Below are positions 1-8,413 of a DNA stretch of 64,000 nt, one piece after another. Every line of letters starts with the position of its first letter. Positions within the stretch are counted from its first letter, which is position 1. Made by a program: the position numbers and the translations under genes. The stretch is from Muribaculaceae bacterium (lineage in GTDB: Bacteria; Bacteroidota; Bacteroidia; Bacteroidales; Muribaculaceae), in contig JAFRRT010000007.1 of the NCBI GenBank assembly GCA_017427945.1, positions 1 through 64,000 on the forward strand. Direction: 5' to 3'. Under the pieces are notes generated by a model that saw only the letters and a program-made list of their open reading frames with translations, was not told the origin of the DNA and searched no databases.

Positions 1-2787
1 GGCCGCAAGTATGGTCTGTTTGACTACTACGGCGCCAAGGATGCCGACCGCGTCATCATCGCCATGGGCAGTGTGACCGAGGCCATCCGCGAGACCATCG
101 ACTACCTCATCGACAAGGGTGAGAAGGTCGGCCTCGTCGCTGTTCATCTGTATCGCCCCTTCAGCGCCAAGCACTTCCTCGCTGCCGTTCCCAGCACTGC
201 CAAGCGCATTGCTGTGCTCGACCGCACCAAGGAGCCCGGCGCCAACGGCGAGCCCCTGTATCTTGACGTGAAGGACTGCTTCTATGGCACCGAGAATGCT
301 CCCATCATCGTGGGTGGCCGCTACGGCCTCGGTTCCAAGGACACCACGCCCGCCCAGATTCTCGCCGTTTATGAGAACCTGGCGTTGCCGATGCCCAAGA
401 ACCAGTTCACCATCGGCATTGAGGACGACGTGACCTTCGCCTCGCTTCCCATGAAGGAAGAGGTTGCCATGGGTGGTGCCGGTATGTTCCAGGCCAAGTT
501 CTACGGTCTGGGTGCCGACGGTACCGTGGGTGCCAACAAGAACAGTGTGAAGATTATCGGTGACAACACCGACAAGCACTGCCAGGCCTACTTCTCCTAC
601 GACAGCAAGAAGTCGGGCGGTTTCACCTGCTCACACCTGCGCTTTGGTGACGAACCCATCCGCTCGACCTATCTGGTGACCACGCCTAACTTCGTGGCTT
701 GCCACGTTCAGGCTTATCTGCACATGTATGACGTGACCCGCGGTCTGCAGAAGGGTGGTACCTTCCTGCTCAATACCGTTTGGGACGCCGACAAGCTGGT
801 GGAGAACCTGCCCAACAACGTGAAGAAGTACTTCGCAGACAACAACATCAAGGTATACTACATCAACGCTACCAAGATTGCTCAGGAGATTGGTTTGGGC
901 AACCGCACCAATACTATCCTGCAGAGTGCCTTCTTCCGTATCACCGAGGTAATCCCCGTTGACCTGGCTATCGACCAGATGAAGAAGTTCATCGTTAAGT
1001 CTTACGGCCGCAAGGGTGAGGACGTGGTGAACAAGAACTACCAGGCTGTTGACCGTGGTGGTGAGTACACCGAGCTGACCGTTGATCCCGCTTGGAGCAA
1101 CCTCACTGTTGAGGGTGCTGCTGCCGACAACGCTCCCGAGTTTGTACACAATGTGGTACGTCCTATCAACGCTCAGGACGGCGACCTGCTCCCCGTGAGC
1201 GCCTTCAAGGGCCGCGAGGACGGTACTTGGGATGCCGGTACCGCTGCTTATGAGAAGCGCGGTGTGGGTGCCTTCGTTCCCGTTTGGAAGGCCGAGAACT
1301 GTATCCAGTGTAACAAGTGCGCGCTTGTCTGCCCGCACGCTGCCATCCGTCCCTTCGTTATGGACGAGGCCGAAGCTGCCGCTTCGCCCTTCAAGGAGAG
1401 TGACAAGCTCAAAGCCATCGGCAAGGGCTTCGAGGGCATGACCTTCGTACAGGTTGTTGACGTGATGGACTGCTTGGCTTGCGGCAACTGTGCCGACGTA
1501 TGCCCGGGCAAGAAGGGCGAGAAGGCTCTCGAGATGGTTCCCATGGAGGGCCACGAAGAGGACCAGAAACTCTGGGACTATGCCATTGCCAACGTCAAGA
1601 GCAAACAGCACCTTGTGGACACCAAGTCCAATGTCAAGAACTCGCAGTTCGCTCAGCCGCTGTTTGAGTTCTCGGGCGCTTGCTCGGGTTGCGGTGAGAC
1701 CCCCTATGTGAAGCTGATCAGCCAGTTGTTCGGAGACCGTCAGATTGTTGCCAACGCTACCGGTTGCTCCTCTATCTACAGTGCTTCGGTTCCCTCCACC
1801 CCCTATACCGTTAACGCCAAGGGTCACGGTCCCGCTTGGGCCAACTCATTGTTTGAGGACTTCTGCGAGTTCGGTCTGGGTATGACCATTGCCGACGAGA
1901 AGATGCGTGCCCGCGTTCAGGGCTTTGTCAAGGAGGCTATCGACGATGCTACCGTTGCTGCCGACGTCAAGGCGCTCTACCAGGAGTGGCTTGAGAACTT
2001 CAATGACGGTGACAAGACGCGCGAACTCAGCGACAAGATTCTCGAGGCTATCGAGCACAGCGACAATCCCGCCGACATCAAGGTGCGTGAGCTTGGTCAG
2101 TACCTGGTTAAGCGTTCACAGTGGATTATCGGTGGTGACGGCGCCAGCTACGATATCGGCTTCGGTGGTCTGGACCATGTGATTGCCAGTGGCAAGAACG
2201 TCAACATCCTCGTGCTCGACACCGAGGTTTACTCCAACACCGGTGGCCAGGCTTCTAAGGCAACCCCGATTGGTGCTATCGCTAAGTTTGCCGCTGCCGG
2301 CAAGCGCGTGCGCAAGAAAGACCTGGGTCTGATTGCCAGCACCTACGGCTACGTTTATGCTGCTCAGATTGCTATGGGCGCAAGCGACGCACAGTGCTTG
2401 AAGGCCATCCGCGAGGCCGAGGCCTATGACGGTCCTTCAATCATCATCGCCTACGCTCCCTGTATCAACCACGGTATCAAGGCCGGTATGGGTAAGGCAC
2501 AGGCCGAGGAGAAGGCTGCTGTGGCTTGCGGTTACTGGCACCTGTGGCGCTACAACCCGCAGCTCGAGGCCGAGGGCAAGAATCCCTTCACCCTCGACAG
2601 CCCCGAGCCCAACTGGGACGAGTTCGAGAACTTCCTGAAGGGTGAGGTGCGCTATGCATCGGTACTCAAGCAGTATCCTGATGAGGCTGCCGAGCTGTTC
2701 GCTGCCGCCAAGGAGAACGCCCAGTGGCGTTACAACAACTACCGCCGTCTGGCTCGCCAGCAGTGGGGTGTTGACCCTGAGGCATAA
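1..2787 (+). CDS. nifJ: pyruvate:ferredoxin (flavodoxin) oxidoreductase, 5' end missing
   Basis: The frame is open from base 1, so the gene begins before the window; about 928 residues of a protein normally near 1,180 are visible. It oxidises pyruvate and CoA to acetyl-CoA and CO2, passing electrons to ferredoxin or flavodoxin in the cytoplasm. Visible parts are the end of the domain II/III region, a two-cluster ferredoxin domain (CIQCNKCALVCP and CLACGNCADVCPG), and the thiamine pyrophosphate domain with CSGCGETPY, GDGASYDIGFGG and the cofactor-binding NTGGQASK segment. This is the single-chain anaerobe-type enzyme. It is followed by a strong terminator, so it ends its transcript. Assignment is secure; only the upstream part is unseen. 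Confidence 0.97.
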   Translation, partial: GRKYGLFDYYGAKDADRVIIAMGSVTEAIRETIDYLIDKGEKVGLVAVHLYRPFSAKHFLAAVPSTAKRIAVLDRTKEPGANGEPLYLDVKDCFYGTENAPIIVGGRYGLGSKDTTPAQILAVYENLALPMPKNQFTIGIEDDVTFASLPMKEEVAMGGAGMFQAKFYGLGADGTVGANKNSVKIIGDNTDKHCQAYFSYDSKKSGGFTCSHLRFGDEPIRSTYLVTTPNFVACHVQAYLHMYDVTRGLQKGGTFLLNTVWDADKLVENLPNNVKKYFADNNIKVYYINATKIAQEIGLGNRTNTILQSAFFRITEVIPVDLAIDQMKKFIVKSYGRKGEDVVNKNYQAVDRGGEYTELTVDPAWSNLTVEGAAADNAPEFVHNVVRPINAQDGDLLPVSAFKGREDGTWDAGTAAYEKRGVGAFVPVWKAENCIQCNKCALVCPHAAIRPFVMDEAEAAASPFKESDKLKAIGKGFEGMTFVQVVDVMDCLACGNCADVCPGKKGEKALEMVPMEGHEEDQKLWDYAIANVKSKQHLVDTKSNVKNSQFAQPLFEFSGACSGCGETPYVKLISQLFGDRQIVANATGCSSIYSASVPSTPYTVNAKGHGPAWANSLFEDFCEFGLGMTIADEKMRARVQGFVKEAIDDATVAADVKALYQEWLENFNDGDKTRELSDKILEAIEHSDNPADIKVRELGQYLVKRSQWIIGGDGASYDIGFGGLDHVIASGKNVNILVLDTEVYSNTGGQASKATPIGAIAKFAAAGKRVRKKDLGLIASTYGYVYAAQIAMGASDAQCLKAIREAEAYDGPSIIIAYAPCINHGIKAGMGKAQAEEKAAVACGYWHLWRYNPQLEAEGKNPFTLDSPEPNWDEFENFLKGEVRYASVLKQYPDEAAELFAAAKENAQWRYNNYRRLARQQWGVDPEA

Positions 2788-2808
2788 GCCCGTCAACCCT
2801 AACATTTC

Positions 2809-2849
2809 ACATGGGGCAGGGAGTAATTTTCCCTGCTCCATGTTTTTCT
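2809..2849 (+). terminator. intrinsic terminator of nifJ
   Basis: A 14-bp stem with one G-T wobble (2809-2822 with 2830-2843), a 7-nt loop and a T-rich tail begin 21 bases after the nifJ stop codon. Confidence 0.85.
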
Positions 2850-2911
2850 TCTCAGGCTATCACTCCCTTGATAAAGTTGGGCTGTCTTGCGGGATTATCA
2901 AAATATTGTTG

Positions 2912-2919
2912 TATATTTG
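2912..2919 (+). promoter_or_regulatory. Bacteroidetes -7 promoter box
   Basis: TATATTTG matches the TAnnTTTG box used by the Bacteroidetes primary sigma factor. It lies 66 bases before the ATG of the next gene and after the nifJ terminator. No clean -33 element was identified. Confidence 0.6.
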
Positions 2920-2985
2920 CAGAGGTTTTATATCACCACCTACCTATCGCAAATAACTCCATTAATAACCCTAAACCATTTCAAA

Positions 2986-3618
2986 ATGAATGCATTCGAC
3001 AATTTCCTGAAAAAGTACCTGAAACTTGTTGACAGCGGCAAGTTTTTCCGCAATGTGGTCAAGCCAGCTTACAAGGCCATCGGATGGCTCCACCTCTTGC
3101 TGCCGTTATTGATGCTCGTCTTCTTCTACAACGTTTTTGCCGACGAATACAACTACGATGATATGCATCGCGTGTTCGGTGCCCATAACGGCATTATTGC
3201 GGTTGTCCTGCTTCTCATTTTTGCGACGACGTGCCTGGTGGCCTATCTTGCCATCAAGTTCTGGAACGACCGTGCTAAACGCCTTGATGTGCTGCTCAAC
3301 AACCAGAGCGAATTTTGCGTATTGCCCATAATCGTGACGTTCACCCGCAACAAGGGCGAGGGCCAGGGCATGGTATTTGCCGTGCTGGGCATCGGGGTTA
3401 CCATCGCCATGGGGCTCGGGCTACTTTGCCTCTCCTTCGTTGAGCAAGACTACTTTGCCGATATTATCAAGGTTGCCCTGTTGACGCTCATCCTCGGTCC
3501 CATAGCAGCCATCGTGGGCGGCTACCTCATCGTACTCATCCACCGCTTTGTCTCCGAGTCCATCGGCCTGATGGTGTCGGTGGCAGCCAATGTCTCTAAA
3601 ATAGCCAACAAGAATTAA
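2986..3618 (+). CDS. predicted four-helix inner-membrane protein, function unknown
   Basis: 210 residues. I use the ATG at 2986 rather than the in-frame ATG at 2887, because 2887 lies upstream of the likely promoter box. An amphipathic N-terminus of about 35 residues precedes hydrophobic segments near residues 33-50, 65-88, 120-145 and 160-185. Charged loops separate the two hairpins. No catalytic motif is seen and I do not recognise the family. The zinc-ribbon/SH3 gene begins 23 bp downstream, so the two probably share a transcript from the box at 2912, which suggests an envelope role. Real-gene confidence is good; function is unknown. Confidence 0.75.
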   Translation: MNAFDNFLKKYLKLVDSGKFFRNVVKPAYKAIGWLHLLLPLLMLVFFYNVFADEYNYDDMHRVFGAHNGIIAVVLLLIFATTCLVAYLAIKFWNDRAKRLDVLLNNQSEFCVLPIIVTFTRNKGEGQGMVFAVLGIGVTIAMGLGLLCLSFVEQDYFADIIKVALLTLILGPIAAIVGGYLIVLIHRFVSESIGLMVSVAANVSKIANKN

Positions 3619-3641
3619 TCACCAATAAACTCTGTTTCATT

Positions 3642-4331
3642 ATGAAAAAATGTCCGCAATGTGACCGTATGCTGCCCGACGACGCGCAGCAATGCAGCTT
3701 CTGTGGCGAAGTGCTGGAGAACATCACTCCCGAGCCTGCCCGAAAGGAGCCCGTGACCGACATCGAAGAGGAAACGACACAGGTCGATCCGCCCGTACGC
3801 AAGACCCGCGAACAGGAGCCTGTGACCATCGTGCAACGCGAGAAGAGCAACAACGGCCTGCTCTATGGCATCATCGGAGCCCTGTCGGCACTCATCGCCC
3901 TGGGACTCATCTGGTTCTTCCTCCTCCGCCCCAACCAGGAGGCCAAGACCGCTGACCCTGCCGTGAACGAGGAGACGCCCGAGCTCATCGACAACACCGC
4001 TCAGGAGGAAGCCGCTCCCGCCACTGAAGAGCCCATAGTCAGCAACCAACAATCAGACGATGACTTCGAAAAGGCTGTTGCCGCCATGGATGATGAGACC
4101 AATTGTTATCTGGGCCAGGTACGCGTTACCGGCAACGACGTGAGACTGCGCAAGACCCCCGAGATCAACGACCGCAACATCATCAAGGACCGCAGGGGCA
4201 AAAACCTGCACCCCAAGAAAGGCGAAGTGCTGCCCTGCATCGATGCCGCTGGCGACTTCTTCTATGTCGATTTCCATGGCATGCCCTGTTACATTTCCAA
4301 TAAGTTTGCCATCCTCATCGAGGATGAGTAA
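3642..4331 (+). CDS. zinc-ribbon, single-pass membrane protein with extracytoplasmic SH3-like domain
   Basis: 229 residues. The N-terminus is a compact zinc ribbon with CPxC and CSFC pairs (C4, C7, C18, C21). An acidic, proline-containing linker follows, then one transmembrane helix (about residues 72-95), another acidic linker, and a C-terminal domain (about 155-229) with the VRLRKTPEI...KGEVLPCID...FFYVDFHGMPCYI pattern of bacterial SH3 domains. Such domains often bind cell-wall peptides. The likely topology is ribbon inside, SH3 outside. Neighbouring genes for a membrane protein and an L,D-transpeptidase fit an envelope role. The ligand and exact function are not shown by the sequence. Confidence 0.8.
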   Translation: MKKCPQCDRMLPDDAQQCSFCGEVLENITPEPARKEPVTDIEEETTQVDPPVRKTREQEPVTIVQREKSNNGLLYGIIGALSALIALGLIWFFLLRPNQEAKTADPAVNEETPELIDNTAQEEAAPATEEPIVSNQQSDDDFEKAVAAMDDETNCYLGQVRVTGNDVRLRKTPEINDRNIIKDRRGKNLHPKKGEVLPCIDAAGDFFYVDFHGMPCYISNKFAILIEDE

Positions 4332-4378
4332 TAACGGGCTTTTTTTTGTTGAACAATGTTATCTCAACCCGCAGAAAT

Positions 4379-5029
4379 ATGAAACGTACTTTTTTCCTTT
4401 TGACTGTACTCATGCTCATGGCCTCGTGCAGAGGTGACAAGACCAGCGACAAGGCCGGGAACAGCCCTGCCACAGGCGACACCGTTGCCGCCGAACAGCA
4501 GGCCGCCCCGCCCCAGATTGCCGTCAAGCCCGATGCCAAATACGACGATAACAGCTCGTTTATCGTCATCTCCAAGAAGGACCTGACGCTCACCGTCTAT
4601 GCCCGCAGCAACAACGATACCGTAGCCCTTGCCACCTTCCCCGTGTGCATGGGCAAGAACAAGGGCGACAAGCAGGGTAAGGGAGACATGCGCACGCCCG
4701 AGTCGCCCGCCGGCAAGCCGTTCTCCATCGCCAAGATACAGGACGCCTCGACCTGGACCCACGACTTCGGGGACGGGCGCGGCAGCATCCTGGCCTATGG
4801 CAACTGGTTCCTGCGCCTTGACACGCCCGGCCACAGCGGCATCGGCATCCACGGCAGCACCAACAACGAGAACACCGTTCCCGGCCGTGCCAGCGAGGGT
4901 TGCATCCGCCTGCTCGACAAGGATATCATCACCCTGAAGGAGAATTATGCCCGCGTCGGCATGCCCGTCATCATCAAGGGCGAGGACCAGGGCTTACTGC
5001 CCTTTGAGCAGAAGTGCCTCGCTCAATAA
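4379..5029 (+). CDS. YkuD-family L,D-transpeptidase, lipoprotein
   Basis: 216 residues from the ATG at 4379, chosen because it gives a signal peptide and lipobox (LMAS-C17); the longer frame from 4346 adds 11 residues that spoil the signal. The YkuD catalytic domain spans about residues 60-200. The conserved HGS and S-E-G-C-I-R motifs place H158 and the nucleophile C175 with R177. The family cross-links peptidoglycan stem peptides (3-3 bonds) or attaches proteins to the wall; here it would sit in the periplasm anchored by a lipid. It follows the SH3 protein by 47 bp with a T-run between them, so co-transcription is possible but not certain. Confidence 0.9.
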   Translation: MKRTFFLLTVLMLMASCRGDKTSDKAGNSPATGDTVAAEQQAAPPQIAVKPDAKYDDNSSFIVISKKDLTLTVYARSNNDTVALATFPVCMGKNKGDKQGKGDMRTPESPAGKPFSIAKIQDASTWTHDFGDGRGSILAYGNWFLRLDTPGHSGIGIHGSTNNENTVPGRASEGCIRLLDKDIITLKENYARVGMPVIIKGEDQGLLPFEQKCLAQ

Positions 5030-5133
5030 CTTTCGGCAAGACAGTTAAACAATGTTATAACATTTGCATTTTTCAAGAAAAATGCCGTAATTTGTAACCA
5101 ACATCAAATTATTAACTTTATAACTATTACATT

Positions 5134-5469
5134 ATGGGATTACTTGACGAACTTCAGAAAAAGTTGGAAGAGGCTGCACGCCAAGCTACGCAACAGCAGG
5201 GCGGCGGTGGATCCATGGGCGGTAACGAGATTCCCAACCCTTGGGATAACCAACAGCCCCAGCAGCAACAACAGCAGGCTCCTAACTTCCCGCCGGGATA
5301 CCAGCAGCAGACACCTCCTAACCAGCAGCAGTATCAGCAGCAGTATCAAGCCATCATGCAGCAGATGCAGCAGCTCGTTCAGCAGGCCTACCAGCTCGGC
5401 TACCAGTACGGTGTGCAGGTAGTGCAGTCCGGCGGCTATCGTGCCGGCCTCAAGGACGAGGAGAAATAA
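5134..5469 (+). CDS. small glutamine-rich protein, function unknown
   Basis: 111 residues. A short helical start (GLLDELQKKLEEAARQATQQQ) is followed by a glycine patch, a long low-complexity stretch rich in Q, P, N and Y (about residues 40-95), and a charged end (GLKDEEK). There is no signal peptide or membrane segment. I do not recognise the family; composition suggests a disordered or self-associating protein, which is inference. Codon use matches its neighbours. It is followed by a stem-loop and then a convergent operon. Confidence 0.65.
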   Translation: MGLLDELQKKLEEAARQATQQQGGGGSMGGNEIPNPWDNQQPQQQQQQAPNFPPGYQQQTPPNQQQYQQQYQAIMQQMQQLVQQAYQLGYQYGVQVVQSGGYRAGLKDEEK

Positions 5470-5502
5470 CTTTTAGCTGTTAACATTAACCTTATTATCG
5501 CG

Positions 5503-5538
5503 CCACTGCGTTGCCTTCGTCATGAGGCAGCGCAGTGG
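5503..5538. terminator. stem-loop between convergent genes
   Basis: 13-bp stem with one wobble (5503-5515 with 5526-5538) and a 10-nt loop, 33 bases after the Q-rich gene. There is no clear T-run, so terminator function is only likely. Confidence 0.5.
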
Positions 5539-5606
5539 TGTGGCACATTATAACACAATCACAAACACCTCATCAACAATTAATTAACCACCATTCGCAC
5601 CTCGAT

Positions 5607-5645
5607 TACACAAACTTGTGTATTAAAACTCACACAACCCTGTGT
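5607..5645 (-). terminator. two small hairpins after the DUF262 gene
   Basis: TACACAA/TTGTGTA (5607-5622) and ACACA/TGTGT (5632-5645) lie just past the stop codon of the minus-strand nuclease gene. On the minus strand the first hairpin is followed by a short T-run. Confidence 0.5.
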
Positions 5646-5655
5646 ATTGGTGTTG

Positions 5656-6816
5656 TCACTTGTTGCCCTTGGAGCGGTTGTGGTGCTTGCACAGCATCTG
5701 ACAGTTGCTCTCGTCTGTCGCGCCGCCCTTGCTCCAGGCGGTGACATGGTCAGCGTCCATTTCGCTAAGTTTATAAATGCGGGTACTGTTGCTGTCCCCC
5801 TTGAGGGCACAGTCGGGGCAGTTGCTCACACCTTTTTCTTTGGCGGCCTGGGTCTGCTTGGCATAGACATGGTTAATGGTCGCCTTGTCAAAGACGCGGA
5901 TGTTCAGCAGGCTCTTATCCTTTTCGCCGCCCAGGATGTATTCAAACACGCCCTTATGGTTTGTTACATAGGGGTCGGCATAAAGTTCATGCACTCGCTT
6001 GGAAACAGCATCCACGTTATAGGGCTTGTTGTGGTACTCCTCATAGAATCGTCCCCACTCCAAACCGCGCATTTCGGGCAACACGTCCTTGAACACGCCC
6101 GAAGCCCAATCAATCACTGCATTAAAATAGGTCTTGACGGGCGTGATGTCGCTCTCCTGACGGTGCTTGCTCATGTAGGCCTCAATATTGCCATCGCTCA
6201 CCCAGTCGAGCGCACGTTCCAGATAATCTTGACGGTTGGCGCTGCCGCTGACGTAGGCACTCCACTTTTGGATATTGGCATTCTGTGAGTTGCTGAATTC
6301 CTCCTTGAGGGCGGTCACAAAGGGCCCCGAGTAGATGGCATTGAGTTTCTCCTGATTATTCAGCGGCACGCCCACTATATTGATGGTCTGGAACCACTCC
6401 TTGATTTCGCTTTCGGTGCCCTTGCAGATGTAGATGAGCAAGCGGGTGTTCAGCACCTTGTTGCGGTCTTCCTCGTTCAAGCCGTCGATATACTGCTGCA
6501 TCCCGTTCTTGTCCTTGATGGCGAGTTTATGGGTAACAAAGCGTCCCAGACTCGTGATGCGCTGCTGCCCGTCAAGCACCTCGTAGCGGTCACCCACCTG
6601 ATTGAAATAGATGAGCCCCAGGGGATAGCCTTTCAGCACCGAATCAATGACAGCGACATCTTTCTTGCCGTCGGCATAGATGTAGTTGCGCTGGTATTCG
6701 GGCTGGATGGTCAGTTTGCCATTCATACCGAACAGGCCTTTACCCTCTAACTCATTATAGATAAAGCCCTCGCATATTTCACGAACAGTGATGTCAGTCC
6801 TTAATATCGTCTCCAT
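5656..6816 (-). CDS. DUF262-HNH nuclease (GmrSD-like), partner of the upstream methyltransferase
   Basis: 386 residues. The N-terminal DUF262 domain carries IQPEYQR near residue 40 and the hallmark DGQQR near residue 85, motifs of the GmrS/ParB-like fold that in known members binds and hydrolyses nucleotides. The C-terminal 60 residues are an HNH endonuclease: CPDC, then MDADHVTAWSKGG, an asparagine and CKHHNRSKG. The GmrSD type IV restriction family has DUF262 fused to a related nuclease domain. Its start lies 6 bp after the stop of an EcoRI-type adenine methyltransferase, so the two are co-transcribed. Inference: the pair acts in DNA restriction or phage defence. Whether it cuts modified or unmodified DNA cannot be told from sequence. 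Confidence 0.88.
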   Translation of the reverse strand: METILRTDITVREICEGFIYNELEGKGLFGMNGKLTIQPEYQRNYIYADGKKDVAVIDSVLKGYPLGLIYFNQVGDRYEVLDGQQRITSLGRFVTHKLAIKDKNGMQQYIDGLNEEDRNKVLNTRLLIYICKGTESEIKEWFQTINIVGVPLNNQEKLNAIYSGPFVTALKEEFSNSQNANIQKWSAYVSGSANRQDYLERALDWVSDGNIEAYMSKHRQESDITPVKTYFNAVIDWASGVFKDVLPEMRGLEWGRFYEEYHNKPYNVDAVSKRVHELYADPYVTNHKGVFEYILGGEKDKSLLNIRVFDKATINHVYAKQTQAAKEKGVSNCPDCALKGDSNSTRIYKLSEMDADHVTAWSKGGATDESNCQMLCKHHNRSKGNK

Positions 6817-6822
6817 ATCGTC

Positions 6823-8019
6823 TTATTGTTTTTTGCGGATTAGGATTCTTTTATATTCAGAATGTACTATACGCCCTTCTGAATTCATATAATAGGTTTT
6901 CTTCTCTCCTCTTCCTTGCAACACAGCATTTTCGTTGGTTTTAGCTCCAGATGAACCGGTTGCACTATTGTCTATACTTATGTATTCTTTGTAATCATTA
7001 TAACGTCTATTATCAGGAAAATCATCGTGACAACCAAATTGTGTTAGACCAAGAATCTCGAATTGTTCAGGACAATATTTATCGAGAAATGAGATTGGCA
7101 CTCCCATAGCACCTTCGTAATCACTTGGAATAGCATCAGTAAATGGAACTTCTATTGCATCGTAGTTATCATAATGCTCATAGCTTTCTTTGCCTCTTAT
7201 TTCTTTATGGCGGCTGAATTTCAAATTATCGGCCATCGTCATTAAAGCCAACTGTTGATGGCGACGACCGTGGTCAAGGTTAGTAAACCAACGAACACCC
7301 TTAACACGGATGTATTTTTTCCCATTTTCATCAATTCGCCAACCTGCTGCGGTAAGTGGGTATTCTTCGGGTACTCCAAATTCCCTGTCCCCACTGCTAA
7401 TTGAGCACCCATACCACATTTTGTTATCCTTAATTAATGGGAACACCTCTTTATAGGTCACGGCATTCATATTACCGATGATGACGAATTGTTTGTTGGC
7501 CTCGATAATCCAGGCAAGGAATTCACGGAAGAGCGAGAAAGGCGGGTTGGTGATGATAAAGTCGGCTTGGTCACGCAGGTTGCAAATTTCCTGGCTGCGG
7601 AAATCCCCGTCGCCCTCAAGGTACTGCCATTGCAGGTCCTCAACGTCAATTCGGCCGTCGCCTGTCACATCATGGTCGAGAACGAAGATTTTGCCGTGCG
7701 TCTTGCTCTTGTCGGCATCAAAGTGGGGTGCCTCGGTCTCGAACAGGGTGGGCACATAGCCGAATTTGTACCGCTTGCTCTCGGGGGCATAACTGGTAGA
7801 GATCAACCGCTTGAGACCGAAGGTTTCAAAGTTTTGAGCAAAATATTTGGTAAAGTTGCTCCACTCGGGGTCATCGCACGGCAAAAGCACCGTCTTGTCA
7901 CGGAACACATCGGGGTTATACTCAAGATAGGCCGAGATTTCCTTCTCAATATCATGGTATTGAGTGTAGAACTCGTCATTTTTGGCCTCCTTAGCCTTAG
8001 ATAGACTCTCGTTTGCCAT
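6823..8019 (-). CDS. EcoRI-family adenine-specific DNA methyltransferase
   Basis: 398 residues. It begins with KAKEAKNDEFYTQ, has a cofactor-region segment LLPCDDPEWSNFTKYF near residues 45-60, and the catalytic NPPF motif at 158-161. This order (an SAM-region D-D-P-x-x-S-N-F, then NPPF) is that of M.EcoRI, which makes N6-methyladenine. Length is somewhat above M.EcoRI (about 325 residues), with an extra C-terminal segment. It is first in a two-gene operon with the DUF262-HNH nuclease. The 3' third of the coding strand is visibly more AT-rich than the 5' part, which may mark a recombined or exchanged region. Its mRNA probably has an unusually long leader (about 275 nt), described separately. 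Confidence 0.9.
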   Translation of the reverse strand: MANESLSKAKEAKNDEFYTQYHDIEKEISAYLEYNPDVFRDKTVLLPCDDPEWSNFTKYFAQNFETFGLKRLISTSYAPESKRYKFGYVPTLFETEAPHFDADKSKTHGKIFVLDHDVTGDGRIDVEDLQWQYLEGDGDFRSQEICNLRDQADFIITNPPFSLFREFLAWIIEANKQFVIIGNMNAVTYKEVFPLIKDNKMWYGCSISSGDREFGVPEEYPLTAAGWRIDENGKKYIRVKGVRWFTNLDHGRRHQQLALMTMADNLKFSRHKEIRGKESYEHYDNYDAIEVPFTDAIPSDYEGAMGVPISFLDKYCPEQFEILGLTQFGCHDDFPDNRRYNDYKEYISIDNSATGSSGAKTNENAVLQGRGEKKTYYMNSEGRIVHSEYKRILIRKKQ

Positions 8020-8074
8020 AAAGCATTAATAATGTTGTCGTTATTATTAATGCGCTGGGCCAATAAACAAAGCG

Positions 8075-8236
8075 TTCCTGCAAGCACCTTGGGATACAGA
8101 AGGTGGACGAATCCCCATCCAACGTTCAAGGTACTTGCAGGAAACCTATGCTATCAGAACAGGAAAACGCCCACACAAGGTGAGCGCTACCATTATTCTG
8201 ATAACATGTTCTTCTACCTGCAAGTTTCTGAACGTT
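8075..8236 (-). other. structured leader with mutually exclusive pairings
   Basis: Three related units lie in the leader of the methyltransferase operon: 8075-8091, 8121-8143 and 8217-8236. The middle unit can pair with the first over 17 positions with one mismatch (8075-8091 with 8127-8143), or with the third over 17 pairs split by a small internal loop (8121-8128 with 8229-8236 and 8133-8141 with 8217-8225). The second fold encloses nested stems 8152-8159/8196-8203 and 8169-8174/8180-8185, making an imperfect palindrome of about 116 nt. The two folds cannot coexist. The pairing is seen directly; a regulatory or recombination role is inference. Confidence 0.65.
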
Positions 8237-8301
8237 TGAATAATAGCCAACGCTAATTTTTTCCACAATGTCAAGCAGCGGTTTTGCGCACTGCTCGAGG
8301 G

Positions 8302-8309
8302 CAAAGGTA
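8302..8309 (-). promoter_or_regulatory. -7 box for the methyltransferase/DUF262 operon
   Basis: On the minus strand this reads TACCTTTG, a perfect TAnnTTTG. Use of it would give a leader of about 275 nt before the methyltransferase ATG at 8019. Confidence 0.55.
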
Positions 8310-8347
8310 GCAACAAAAAACGAGAAAAACGAGAAAAGGTTTAAAAA

Positions 8348-8386
8348 AACAAACAAGGACAATCATTTGAGTTGTCCTTGTTTGTT
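8348..8386 (-). terminator. terminator of glnA
   Basis: A perfect 15-bp stem (8348-8362 with 8372-8386), 9-nt loop, and on the minus strand a run of seven T residues after the stem. It begins 28 bases past the glnA stop. Confidence 0.9.
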
Positions 8387-8413
8387 ATTGTGTTGATTAT
8401 GTAGTCTGAAATA

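Noticed and set aside
631-1827. 398-codon open frame antisense to nifJ
   Set aside because: Same reason: antisense to a clear gene with strong codon bias.
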